Both the position numbers and the translations under genes were made by a program. DNA of 61,369 nt from Bacteroidota bacterium (lineage in GTDB: Bacteria > Bacteroidota > Bacteroidia > NORP154), in NCBI GenBank assembly GCA_022572355.1, contig JACZWC010000025.1, positions 1-61,369 of the forward strand, in the 5' to 3' direction. Of this stretch, positions 47,010 to 54,890 are shown piece by piece. A model generated the notes under the pieces. That model was given only the letters and a program-made list of their open reading frames with translations. It was not told where the DNA came from and did not search any database. Every line of letters begins with the position of its first letter. Position 1 is the stretch's first letter.

Positions 47010-48005
47010 TCAATTTTCATCGGCCGGTAGTACCACTTGTAATGGTGGAAACTGATCCCAGGTTATTCCAGTGGTTATCTGATGGCCTGAGTCAACAAAT
47101 CTAAGGTTGTAATTATCGTGACCATATATGTAGCTTACCAAAAACCCTAGTGCTTTTGAATTAGGAAATGGATAAAAGGTAAATTTTGACTCACTACGAA
47201 TAGGATTTATATCGTTGTGTCCCCCTTGAATAATCTCAAATTTTTGCTTAACGGATAATCTTACTCCACCTTTAACCCCAAAAGCTCTCATATATTCATA
47301 ACCTACTAAATATCTATGTCTTCCATAAATTTTAATGTCATCATCTGCATACCCTCCAACAGGAATTACTCCTAATAATCCGTCATGATAGAGGTTATAA
47401 CCCAAATTAAATGAATGCATTTTTCTTGGATAACCTTGATCATCAAGATTATATATCCTATAATTCAGAATAAGTTCCGTCTGATTTGTCGAGAAATTTC
47501 CACTTTTACGATTGAAAATTCCAGAAAGCTCAGTTGATGAATTGATCGTACCGTAAATGCTATCGCATTCCACTGATCCATCCTCGAATTCTGTTGAGAA
47601 TGCACATCCTGCCTGACCATTGGAATAGTGTCCAGTTTCAAAAGAAAACCCTACATAATGCTTTTGTTTTTTACTTAGAAGCCTCCACATATGCTGTGTT
47701 CCTAAATTAATTCTATATGACGGAGTTTTAACTGGTTTTGAAGCTTCATCGTACATTCTTAACTGCGGCCTCGCAGAGATATACCAAGCTTCAGTGTGTT
47801 TCTTCTTAGCCAGGCCCTCCTCAAAGTTATTGTATACGCTAAATCTGACTGTTGGATTAGCCTCAAACAGAATTACTTCCTGTCCCAGATAACTTGACAT
47901 CCATCTTATGTTGGGATTTTCTCCTATAGGGTAATGTTGACCATGGTTTTGTGCCAACACATTAATGAATGAACTCATCAGGATCAGTATCAATTGTGCT
48001 TTCAT
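47010..48005 (-). CDS. Outer-membrane beta-barrel, phospholipase A1-like
   Basis: 331 residues with signal peptide MKAQLILILMSSFINVLAQN. The rest shows alternating aromatic beta strands typical of a 12-strand-type barrel, ending near the C-terminus with LRFVDSGHQITTGITWD. The segment GFSFETGHYSNGQAG places H126 and S128 as in the HxSNG active site of outer-membrane phospholipase A (PldA); the third residue of that triad I cannot assign with confidence. It would hydrolyse phospholipids in the outer membrane if active. Monocistronic, sharing palindrome copy 10 with the divergent DUF5995 gene. Confidence 0.72.
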   Translation of the reverse strand: MKAQLILILMSSFINVLAQNHGQHYPIGENPNIRWMSSYLGQEVILFEANPTVRFSVYNNFEEGLAKKKHTEAWYISARPQLRMYDEASKPVKTPSYRINLGTQHMWRLLSKKQKHYVGFSFETGHYSNGQAGCAFSTEFEDGSVECDSIYGTINSSTELSGIFNRKSGNFSTNQTELILNYRIYNLDDQGYPRKMHSFNLGYNLYHDGLLGVIPVGGYADDDIKIYGRHRYLVGYEYMRAFGVKGGVRLSVKQKFEIIQGGHNDINPIRSESKFTFYPFPNSKALGFLVSYIYGHDNYNLRFVDSGHQITTGITWDQFPPLQVVLPADEN

Positions 48006-48067
48006 ATTGTGTCTAGTTTGGATTCAATAAACGTCGTAGGATCAAATATTGCGACATAGGGTTTTAA

Positions 48068-48118
48068 AAACAAGAGTAGAAATACTCTATCTGAAGGGGG
48101 GTATTTCTACTCTTGTTT
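48068..48118. promoter_or_regulatory. 50-bp palindrome family, copy 10 (perfect 18-bp arms)
   Basis: AAACAAGAGTAGAAATAC and GTATTTCTACTCTTGTTT, perfectly complementary with a 15-bp spacer; 41 bp between box edges. Midway between divergent genes: 63 bp before the phospholipase-like gene and 41 bp before the DUF5995 gene. Confidence 0.9.
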
Positions 48119-48158
48119 ATCTCGCTTTTCTGTCAGTACTTGAAACCCATTAAAGAAT

Positions 48159-48920
48159 ATGTATATAATGCGGCAACAAGCTCTGACTATTGATGAGGTA
48201 ATTGAAGAAATAGACAGCATAATTGAGTGGGCAAGAATTACTGAGAGTCCTCTTGGCTATTTCCCCGCTCTGTATCGTAAAGTCACCCTTCGGATAAAGC
48301 AAGGCATTGCTGATAATTATTTTGAGAATGGTGAACGAATGGAGCAACTAGATATTATGTTTGCTAATCGTTACCTTGAAGCATTTGAACTTTACAAAAC
48401 CGGTGAAGGAACGACACAATCCTGGATGGTAGCTTTTGAAACTTCCCAAAACAACCGACTAATCGTACTTCAACATTTACTACTGGGGATTAATGCACAT
48501 ATTAATCTTGATCTAGCAATAGCAGCTGCAAGAACAAGCCCAGCTGAAGAAATACATGATCTCAAGAATGATTTTGATAAAATCAATACGATTTTAGCCT
48601 CATTAGTTGATGAAGTGGAAAGAGAGTTGGCTGAAGTGTGGCCAATGTTAAAGCTTTTAGATTGGATTGCTGGAAAGACGGACGAGGCTCTTATAAACTT
48701 TAGTATTAATATAGCTAGGATTAGGGCATGGAAAGTGGCCAAAGACTTAGCTTACTCTCCTTTGAATGAACAAGACTCTCAAATTAACCACCTGGATCAC
48801 AATATTGCCAAACTGGGAGCTAAAATTTCTCGTCCCAGCTTCCTTATCAGAGTGGTAATTGGTCTAATTAAGCTTGGTGAAAGGGGTTCCGTACGTAAAA
48901 TAATAGATATACTTATGTAA
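48159..48920 (+). CDS. DUF5995 family protein
   Basis: 253 residues, helical, no signal peptide. The family pattern is clear: FANRYLEAFELY, TQSWMVAFETSQNNRLIVLQ, and the hallmark HLLLGINAHINLDLAIAA. DUF5995 proteins are cytosolic helical proteins of unknown biochemical role, found widely in Bacteroidota and Actinobacteria. The start could be ATG 48159 or ATG 48168 (MRQQALTIDEV); both are close to palindrome copy 10, which lies only about 40 bp upstream. The gene stands alone on the plus strand. Confidence 0.85.
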   Translation: MYIMRQQALTIDEVIEEIDSIIEWARITESPLGYFPALYRKVTLRIKQGIADNYFENGERMEQLDIMFANRYLEAFELYKTGEGTTQSWMVAFETSQNNRLIVLQHLLLGINAHINLDLAIAAARTSPAEEIHDLKNDFDKINTILASLVDEVERELAEVWPMLKLLDWIAGKTDEALINFSINIARIRAWKVAKDLAYSPLNEQDSQINHLDHNIAKLGAKISRPSFLIRVVIGLIKLGERGSVRKIIDILM

Positions 48921-49038
48921 GTGATCACCTGTAGAACTATAACAATGGTTTTCATACCGATTTAATGGCGGCAACCATAAACCTGTGCAACCCACCAGAT
49001 AGTTCGACATTTAAGTTTGTATATACGGAAGAACTTGT

Positions 49039-49061
49039 TTCAAGTCGAGATTCGACTTGAA
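49039..49061 (+). terminator. Hairpin after the DUF5995 gene
   Basis: TTCAAGTCGA, loop GAT, TCGACTTGAA: ten base pairs with a 3-nt loop, 120 bp after the stop. It has no T-run, so it may be a structural remnant rather than a functional terminator. Confidence 0.4.
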
Positions 49062-49123
49062 CTCGCGAAAATTACCGGATACAAAATTTAATTAGGGGCT
49101 TCCAGGGGTCTATAAGTGACACA

Positions 49124-49399
49124 TCACCGGTATGAATCAACTTGGTTCTTTTTTAGAAGATCCAGGATACTCTTTTTTGAATAATAAACGGTTCCATTTA
49201 TCTTAGAATATGTTATGTATCCTTTCCGGCGCATTTCCCAAAGAGTTGTAGTGCCTTTACCAAGTAACCTTTTGGCTTCCTTTTCGGAGATCCAATCCCC
49301 TAGCTGCCCATCTCCATTTCCTTGCATTTTGATCAATGCATTCAATTTCTGAACGATTTCCAAATAGTGGGTTTCTGATATGGTGATGAGCTTTTCCAT
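49124..49399 (-). CDS. Excisionase-like helix-turn-helix protein
   Basis: 91 residues. The C-terminal part WISEKEAKRLLGKGTTTLWE, MRRKGYITYSKINGTVYYSK, KSILDLLKK is a MerR/excisionase-type winged helix (HTH_17), as found next to integrases and conjugative elements of Bacteroidota. No integrase or mobilisation gene accompanies it in this window, so it is probably part of a decayed element or an orphan regulator. The 200 bp upstream contains several GGGTCC repeats. Confidence 0.8.
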   Translation of the reverse strand: MEKLITISETHYLEIVQKLNALIKMQGNGDGQLGDWISEKEAKRLLGKGTTTLWEMRRKGYITYSKINGTVYYSKKSILDLLKKNQVDSYR

Positions 49400-49455
49400 A
49401 ACTTGCTAACGATTGTAAAATTACAACCGAATTTCGTCCGGACATCCAAGAAAAT

Positions 49456-49618
49456 GGGTCCAAAAGGGTCCCAAAGGTCTGTAGTTAATTTAGTGATTTT
49501 GAGTCACTACATTGCCTTGCAGAAACACATGCTTTAATCAGGAATAATGGGGTTCCAACCCAAAAAAAGTGTAAGAACGGGTCCTTTGGGTCATATGGGT
49601 CCTTTAGTGAAAAGGACC
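49456..49618. repeat. Clustered GGGTCC repeats and hairpin
   Basis: GGGTCC at 49456 and 49466 (10-bp step), and GGGTC(C/A) at 49579, 49588 and 49597 (9-bp step). The last GGTCCTTT pairs with AAAGGACC at 49611-49618. Together they lie between the excisionase-like gene and the upstream unknown gene. They could be operator iterons for the HTH protein and a terminator for the upstream gene. Confidence 0.5.
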
Positions 49619-49621
49619 TTT

Positions 49622-50485
49622 TCAAATCCTGGGAATGGGCTCGGGAAAAATTTCAGAAAGATCAATTTTGTCTTTCTTATCGTATGATGGTCTATTTATC
49701 GCCCCATTGGTGTCATTAACGAGCAATTTTCTTGTGTACTCCTTTGTGAAATCAGAAGTTCCTCTAAGATCCTTTACATGCGCCGTGAAACCCTGCATTA
49801 TCCAGAATACCAAATCTTTTTGTAGGTTATCCAGCATGTAATACGATTGGCTAGAATCATTCATTTGATAAACTATGTCAACAAAGTAATTTTTCCCTCC
49901 ATACCAGATAATCTTATTCTTTCCAGTAAGGTTCACGCTTATAAATGCTTCATAAATGACTGACTCTTCCTGTTTGAAGAAGCCTCGGTCAATGCAATGT
50001 CGAATCAGCTGTTTTACATACAGTGTGAGACACGTGTATCTTAATTCAATTTGTGGTTGTAAAGGCTCCCCTAAATTTGATTTTTTCTTACGCCGCTTTG
50101 GTCCAAGGCTTTGCTGATTTTCTATTGTGTTTTGGATTAGATTTCGTTTCGGAATAATTATCTCAGCATACAACTTTTGACAATAGTCTAACCTATCTTT
50201 ACCTTTATCTTTTAAAGCATGCGCATCAATGATCGTGTTACTAATCTTGTATTTTAGGTAATTTAGACAAACAAGCTTTTCTTCAATCGTTTCATGTTGG
50301 TCTAATTCTTTTCGCAATAATTCATTGTACTTTTTTGTTATTTCCAATTCAAACTCGCTATCCCCATAACCTATAATAACACCATCCTCTAGGATAGTAT
50401 TTATGTCGGCTAATTTAAGTATCCGGTCGCGGATTGAGTTCATATGCGGCTCTATTTGTCTTTTAAATTCTTCTGTTACTTTCAT
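49622..50485 (-). CDS. Hypothetical protein, 287 aa, near excisionase-like gene
   Basis: Not recognised with confidence. Soluble, charged, mainly helical first half (EEFKRQIEPHMNSIRDRIL), a basic linker (GPKRRKKKSN near residue 128), then a helical and strand-rich half with FFKQEESVIYEAF. In Bacteroidota, helical proteins of this size beside excisionase-like genes are often RteC-like or element accessory proteins; this fits the context but I cannot match specific residues. No signal peptide. Confidence 0.62.
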   Translation of the reverse strand: MKVTEEFKRQIEPHMNSIRDRILKLADINTILEDGVIIGYGDSEFELEITKKYNELLRKELDQHETIEEKLVCLNYLKYKISNTIIDAHALKDKGKDRLDYCQKLYAEIIIPKRNLIQNTIENQQSLGPKRRKKKSNLGEPLQPQIELRYTCLTLYVKQLIRHCIDRGFFKQEESVIYEAFISVNLTGKNKIIWYGGKNYFVDIVYQMNDSSQSYYMLDNLQKDLVFWIMQGFTAHVKDLRGTSDFTKEYTRKLLVNDTNGAINRPSYDKKDKIDLSEIFPEPIPRI

Positions 50486-50928
50486 TTTTGATTATTTATC
50501 TTCCATAATATGTAAAAATATGAAAATGCGATTTGACTATGTAATCCTCCAGTTTTTTCTGACTAGGTTTTAATTCACTTTATTTTTTAGATAAGGGCCT
50601 CGTTATCTTCATTTGAATTATAACGTATATTTGAATTATTAACCAAATACTATTGCGTATAGGATAAATAAAGGCATTTAAAATATCGCGTTACTGACGT
50701 TTCTTCCACAAGAAAATCGCTAATTAATCTTTAGAAAGAACGAAACTGGCAGATGATGCGCCCGCTAGGGTGTGTCCTCACGTTTTCAGTTCTTTCTGGG
50801 TGTTTAGCGATACCTCTTGTGGACTGGATTGTTAGTTGAGGTTCACGCCCTTTTTTCATGTCCTAAATCATGTAATCAATCAACAATTAACTCGCCTGCT
50901 GCTCCTCCTGGCTTAATACATAATCACT
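50486..50928. other. Intergenic region without recognised features
   Basis: AT-rich, divergent space between the 287-residue gene and the secreted 180-residue protein. Neither the palindrome nor the TTCGAAC repeat is present, and I see no credible small gene. Confidence 0.4.
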
Positions 50929-51471
50929 ATGAAAAAGACACTAATTATTCTTTCAATATTCTTATTGCCGGTATTTGTAAAAGCCCAGAAATGCAAATAC
51001 GAAGAAAGCGGCTACGATCAGTTTACAAAACAACTGGTCAAGAGAACCAAGTTGAAGACTATTTGGTCGGGATGGAACATGTCCTTAATGGTGCAAGGGA
51101 TCAAAATCGATGCAAAGCTCAGTATAGCGTTCAGGGTAGGATTTTCCGGGTCAAAGAAGAGGCCGGATTGGAATATTAAAAAGGGCGATAAGGCATATAT
51201 TTTATTTGAGAGCGGAGACATGATTGAACTTAGGGCAAACGAGAGCCGGGAATGCGATAGAAAAACCTCCCTTGGCGTACCCCCGGTCAAATCTATATGG
51301 ATCATCCCGACCTATGAAATCTCTGAAGTCGACCTAGGCAAGATAATGAAGGAACAGGTTAAGGCTATCCGGATCATTTATGCCGAAGGGCAGGAGAAAA
51401 CCAAGTTCGACCAGGAGATTACCAAAAAGCAACTAAGTAAATTTCGGGACATTGTCACCTGCATATTGTAA
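50929..51471 (+). CDS. Hypothetical secreted protein, 180 aa
   Basis: Signal peptide MKKTLIILSIFLLPVFVKAQ. The mature part is a compact mixed alpha/beta domain (IKIDAKLSIAFRVGFSG, KKGDKAYILFESGDMIEL, VKSIWIIPTYEISEVDLGKI) ending in a helix with Lys and a Cys. I recognise no family. Probably periplasmic or outer-membrane associated. It stands alone on the plus strand; a 420-bp gene-free stretch follows. Confidence 0.72.
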   Translation: MKKTLIILSIFLLPVFVKAQKCKYEESGYDQFTKQLVKRTKLKTIWSGWNMSLMVQGIKIDAKLSIAFRVGFSGSKKRPDWNIKKGDKAYILFESGDMIELRANESRECDRKTSLGVPPVKSIWIIPTYEISEVDLGKIMKEQVKAIRIIYAEGQEKTKFDQEITKKQLSKFRDIVTCIL

Positions 51472-51894
51472 GAACTCGGGTAAAAGATGTCCTAAACTTC
51501 AATTAGCTAAGTGTCAGCTAGGCGGCTCCTATTGCTTAAATTATGATTATCTTGTTCTGGAAGAGGTATCGCCATTGAAGTCGCGGGTGGACCCAAACTG
51601 TATTGTAACTTTCTCCGTTTAAAAAGTGAGTGCCATATTTTCTTTTTCTCCGGATTCATGCTACAAGATCTGCCGCTTCCGTTTAAATATGGTTTAATCG
51701 CTAGTTTTTCTGGATTTATCCCTGATTTTCGGATATAGCTATATAAACTCAAACACATCTAAAAAAGAACAAATTTATCCGGGTACATTTGGATTGACCC
51801 AGATCTTTAGGATTGCTCAACCGTATTTCTCTGGATAGATTTGAAAATTGGCGTGATAATAACACTGAATTTGAAAAAACATTAAGGACACGAG
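51472..51894. other. Intergenic region without recognised genes
   Basis: Convergent space between the secreted 180-residue protein and the thioredoxin-like gene. One minus-strand frame (51507-51758) exists but has atypical composition and no start signal, so I treat this interval as non-coding. Confidence 0.4.
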
Positions 51895-52833
51895 TTATTT
51901 TGAGGCCAGGTTTACCTTCTTTAAGTGCTTAGGAAATTTTTCTTCTAATAGTCTTTTTTCGTTCCAACAATCTTTGCCTTCCTGAATTGCAATGGAATAA
52001 TATTCTGTAGCTAAAAGTAGGATCATGGTTTTATTCTTATTGAGCCAAAACCACCCATCTTTCATTTTGCTTGCCTTAACTTCATATTCTACTGCCTTTT
52101 TAAAATACGAATTGGCATGTTTTTTTTGTTGTAATCTTACGTCATCATATATTCTGATACTTTCATTTTTTTTTATCGTATCAGCAATACTATCTAGATT
52201 TATTTCTTCTTTGACGTATATTATTTCCGTTATTAATACTGTGTCGTGAACATATTCCTTTACTTTCTTAACAATTTCTCTTGGTTTTGTTATATAATCA
52301 TCACATGGATTATCACCCAAATATGTTAATAACAGGTCTTTGTTGAAATCATATTTTACAGTTTTATCCAGAAGCTCGTTAATTAGATTCTGTATTTTAT
52401 TGTAATCGTTGCCTTTGACACGACCTCTAATATTGGTAGTGGGTGCGACTATGTAAACAAAAGGAAAAGAATCGGTTACACCTTCTATAAATTTCCAAAT
52501 TCTATAAGCAGGTCTTTTGTTCATCAATTTAAAGCTATCCTGGTTGCTTTTTGACAATAAGCAATAATAGATATCTACTTTTTTCATATTAAAATCTTGC
52601 TGTAGTCTACTCTTCAATGCAACGCAAGGGCCACACCAATGTGTGGAAATTATAAATACGGATACTTTGCCCGGTTTCGCTATTTTTGAAATTGCTAAGA
52701 CTCTATCAGAAATGTCTAATGTATCTATATCAGCATAGGACAAGTTGGCACCAAGTAAAATAATGCTCGTCAAAAAAAGGTTTTTAATTAGGTTGATATA
52801 ATTATCAATTCTAATCCCAAGGAGTATCATCAT
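51895..52833 (-). CDS. Periplasmic thioredoxin-like protein (CGPC)
   Basis: From ATG 52833 the protein starts MMILLGIRIDNYINLIKNLF with a signal peptide (LTSIILLGANLSYA). The frame also opens from a GTG at 52854. A thioredoxin-fold segment carries THWCGPCVALKSRL (C67, C70). The fold then departs from ordinary thioredoxin and continues into about 150 residues of charged helix with repeats such as NRLLTYLG, KKVKEYVHDT, and a TPR-like helical end. Probably a cell-envelope disulfide oxidoreductase or reductase. It overlaps the upstream gene by 23 bp and is the last gene of a three-gene unit, so it may act on the Cys-rich protein coded just before it. Confidence 0.78.
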   Translation of the reverse strand: MMILLGIRIDNYINLIKNLFLTSIILLGANLSYADIDTLDISDRVLAISKIAKPGKVSVFIISTHWCGPCVALKSRLQQDFNMKKVDIYYCLLSKSNQDSFKLMNKRPAYRIWKFIEGVTDSFPFVYIVAPTTNIRGRVKGNDYNKIQNLINELLDKTVKYDFNKDLLLTYLGDNPCDDYITKPREIVKKVKEYVHDTVLITEIIYVKEEINLDSIADTIKKNESIRIYDDVRLQQKKHANSYFKKAVEYEVKASKMKDGWFWLNKNKTMILLLATEYYSIAIQEGKDCWNEKRLLEEKFPKHLKKVNLASK

Positions 52834-53554
52834 GACAGGGTTGAGGGTCTCCACAAGGTTTAAGGTAGTTTAACTTCCAACTATCATGGTTACCAGTTCG
52901 TGATTTATGGCTGGGGCAGCTACGAGCACCAATAAAGATTTCCGTTTTCTTTTCTGGTGCGTAAACTATTCCATCATTAAAACCTTTGTAAAAGAACCAC
53001 TGACGCTTATATTCTTTTTCGCAATAGCGACAGTTATAATACCTAGTGTTTTCAGTTGGAAGTCCATAGCAATAAAGCTGGTCTTCAACTAAATACTTTG
53101 TAAATCCTTCGTCAACGTGAAATGTGGTGCCAGAATGACCCACTACCGTTGAATCATCCGAAAAATACGGGCTTTTAAATGTTTGCATCACCGTATCATT
53201 TCTTGCATCTTTTGTTAATTCAACCACTGGGGAATTAGCAATAAGCCCCTTTTCCTTACTTTTATTTAGTATTCCTCGATGAGTAACTCCTCCTTTACTT
53301 TTACCATTGCCAAAATATCCATTGCCATAATCAACAACTTGTTTTGCCTTTAAATATTCTGTAATTGCCTCGCTTGGTTTGCCTGTCTTCACCAATTCCT
53401 GGAAATACTCAGAATTACCGGGGATTTTGAACCAATCATTTTTACCGAAAGCACTATCAGCATAAGCCTTCGTTGGTATAAATATCTTGGCACCACAAAG
53501 AGAGGCGCCTACCGTTACAATACCTAACTGAATAAGAAATTCCTTTCTTTCCAT
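52811..53554 (-). CDS. Hypothetical Cys-rich envelope protein
   Basis: The ATG at 53554 gives MERKEFLIQLGIVTVGASLC, a probable signal or anchor. The frame also opens from a TTG at 53560. The body contains GVTHRGILNKSKEKGLIA, GHSGTTFHVDEGF, a treble-clef-like YNCRYCEKEYKRQWFFY pair, and late Cys/His residues (ARSCPSHKSRTGNHD, CGDPQPCHDD), which may bind a metal. I recognise no family. Overlap with the thioredoxin-like gene downstream suggests coupled expression and possibly a shared disulfide or metal function. Confidence 0.65.
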   Translation of the reverse strand: MERKEFLIQLGIVTVGASLCGAKIFIPTKAYADSAFGKNDWFKIPGNSEYFQELVKTGKPSEAITEYLKAKQVVDYGNGYFGNGKSKGGVTHRGILNKSKEKGLIANSPVVELTKDARNDTVMQTFKSPYFSDDSTVVGHSGTTFHVDEGFTKYLVEDQLYCYGLPTENTRYYNCRYCEKEYKRQWFFYKGFNDGIVYAPEKKTEIFIGARSCPSHKSRTGNHDSWKLNYLKPCGDPQPCHDDTPWD

Positions 53555-53582
53555 TACCAATAAATTTCAAACGTGTATAATC

Positions 53583-54059
53583 TTAGTAATTAAGATCAGC
53601 TGATTCTTGTTTATTTTCAAAAAGTGTGTGTTTTTCTTTTAGTCTCTGAATGAGGTCATTGAACTTCCCTTCTTTATTTCTTTTTTTGAAAAATTCCAAT
53701 CTATTACTTACAACTTCTATCATTAAATTAATAGCCTGTTTAGATTTATATTTTTCGTATAGAGTTGCTAAGATTTCTAATCCGAGGTCTATCTGTATGA
53801 AGCATTCCAAAACCTCATTTGTTACTTCTTTACTTGTTGCGTTGCGTGCCTCTGTATTAATACATTCACGTCCGGCATTTATATGTTTATTAGCATCAGA
53901 AATTCGTTGTGTTATTAATTGTGATGTTGCTTTTTGTGCTTCAGTTAATTCAACTTCAACAATGTAAAATTGGTAAATCGCCAAGGATGCGGCAGCTAAA
54001 CTAATTACTGCAATAATTCCTGCAATAATTCCTTTTATTGTTATAATTCCCTTCAACAT
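53583..54059 (-). CDS. Membrane-anchored hypothetical protein, 158 aa
   Basis: One N-terminal transmembrane segment (IIAGIIAVISLAAASLAIYQF), then a charged helical domain with three predicted helices (ATSQLITQRISDANKHIN, IQIDLGLEILATLYEKY, NRLEFFKKRNKEGKFNDLI). No known family. It is the first gene of the unit with the Cys-rich and thioredoxin-like proteins, 28 bp ahead of the chosen start, and begins 60 bp from palindrome copy 11. Confidence 0.68.
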   Translation of the reverse strand: MLKGIITIKGIIAGIIAVISLAAASLAIYQFYIVEVELTEAQKATSQLITQRISDANKHINAGRECINTEARNATSKEVTNEVLECFIQIDLGLEILATLYEKYKSKQAINLMIEVVSNRLEFFKKRNKEGKFNDLIQRLKEKHTLFENKQESADLNY

Positions 54060-54118
54060 CTCTGGTTAATAGATCGTGAGTCTCTTTATTATTTAAAATT
54101 GGGAAAATTGCTGTATTT

Positions 54119-54169
54119 AAAATAGAGTGAAAACACCCTTTTTATTTTGGGGTGTTTTCACTCTATTTT
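54119..54169. promoter_or_regulatory. 50-bp palindrome family, copy 11 (perfect 20-bp arms)
   Basis: AAAATAGAGTGAAAACACCC and GGGTGTTTTCACTCTATTTT, perfectly complementary with an 11-bp spacer; 41 bp between box edges. Lies between divergent operons: 60 bp from the minus-strand unit and 157 bp from the plus-strand pair. Compared with copy 10 several positions differ on both arms together, keeping the pairing. Confidence 0.92.
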
Positions 54170-54325
54170 TTTAATAAAAGATGCTGTATACTCGGACAGG
54201 AAAGTGTCAATTTGGTTTCATCTGATTTTTTGGACTAGGTGTACCGAGTTGACAATAAGGTAGATAGACAAGTGGGCTTGAGTTGGGGGAGGACCCGAAT
54301 GGTTTTAACCTCAATTATATAGCAC

Positions 54326-54880
54326 ATGTACATTCGTCCCACATTAGTCACCGCAGAAATGACCAAGGAAGAAAAGTTCAAAGACTATTTATTTCAATTT
54401 GAGAGAAGTAAGGTCATTCTTAAAGATCAGCATAAATTAAATATTGGAGATCAAGAGCTGTCAGAACTGTTATCATTTCACTTCGATTTTGATTCACTAA
54501 TTACTCATTCTGAACTTGTAAGAAGCGGAATTTCTGCTAGGGAGATTGTTGAAATAATTCTCAAGGAGAAAAAACAAAAGGTTGGGGAAGTAATTATATA
54601 TGATTTTGAATTGCCCTGGGAAGTGCTACAGAGCATCACAAAGGCAGAAATTAAATTGAAAGGTATGAAATGGACAATTCACAAATATGATGTTGATCCA
54701 TTCCCCTCCAATCCTCACGCACATAACTATCATGAGAATCTAAAGCTTCACCTGGGGACGGGAGAGTTTTATCGAAAAAAGCAACGAGTTAATAAAAAAA
54801 TGAAAAGAAAGGAATTGTTAAGATTTAGATCGTTGATTGAACAAAAAATACCAAGTGTGCAACTTCCTAAATTAAAATAA
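54326..54880 (+). CDS. Hypothetical protein, 184 aa
   Basis: Not recognised. Helical first half (EKFKDYLFQFERSKVILKDQ, VRSGISAREIVEIILKEKK), then beta strands with WTIHKYDVDPFPSNPHAHN, YHENLKLHLGTGEFYR. The conserved-looking cluster of His, Asp and Pro residues could bind a metal or form a nuclease-like active site, but no family match is clear. No signal peptide. Start at ATG 54326 or 54359 (MTKEEKFKD). It is 10 bp from the next gene, so the two form an operon downstream of palindrome copy 11. Confidence 0.65.
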   Translation: MYIRPTLVTAEMTKEEKFKDYLFQFERSKVILKDQHKLNIGDQELSELLSFHFDFDSLITHSELVRSGISAREIVEIILKEKKQKVGEVIIYDFELPWEVLQSITKAEIKLKGMKWTIHKYDVDPFPSNPHAHNYHENLKLHLGTGEFYRKKQRVNKKMKRKELLRFRSLIEQKIPSVQLPKLK

Positions 54881-54890
54881 AACTGATTTA

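Noticed and set aside
51507..51758. Minus-strand frame of 83 codons
   Set aside because: Atypical composition, no start signal, no recognisable domain; more likely non-coding.
11998..54169. The 50-bp palindromes as ordinary terminators
   Set aside because: Nearly all lie upstream of start codons, some between divergent genes, with fixed box spacing; terminators would follow stops and vary in spacing.
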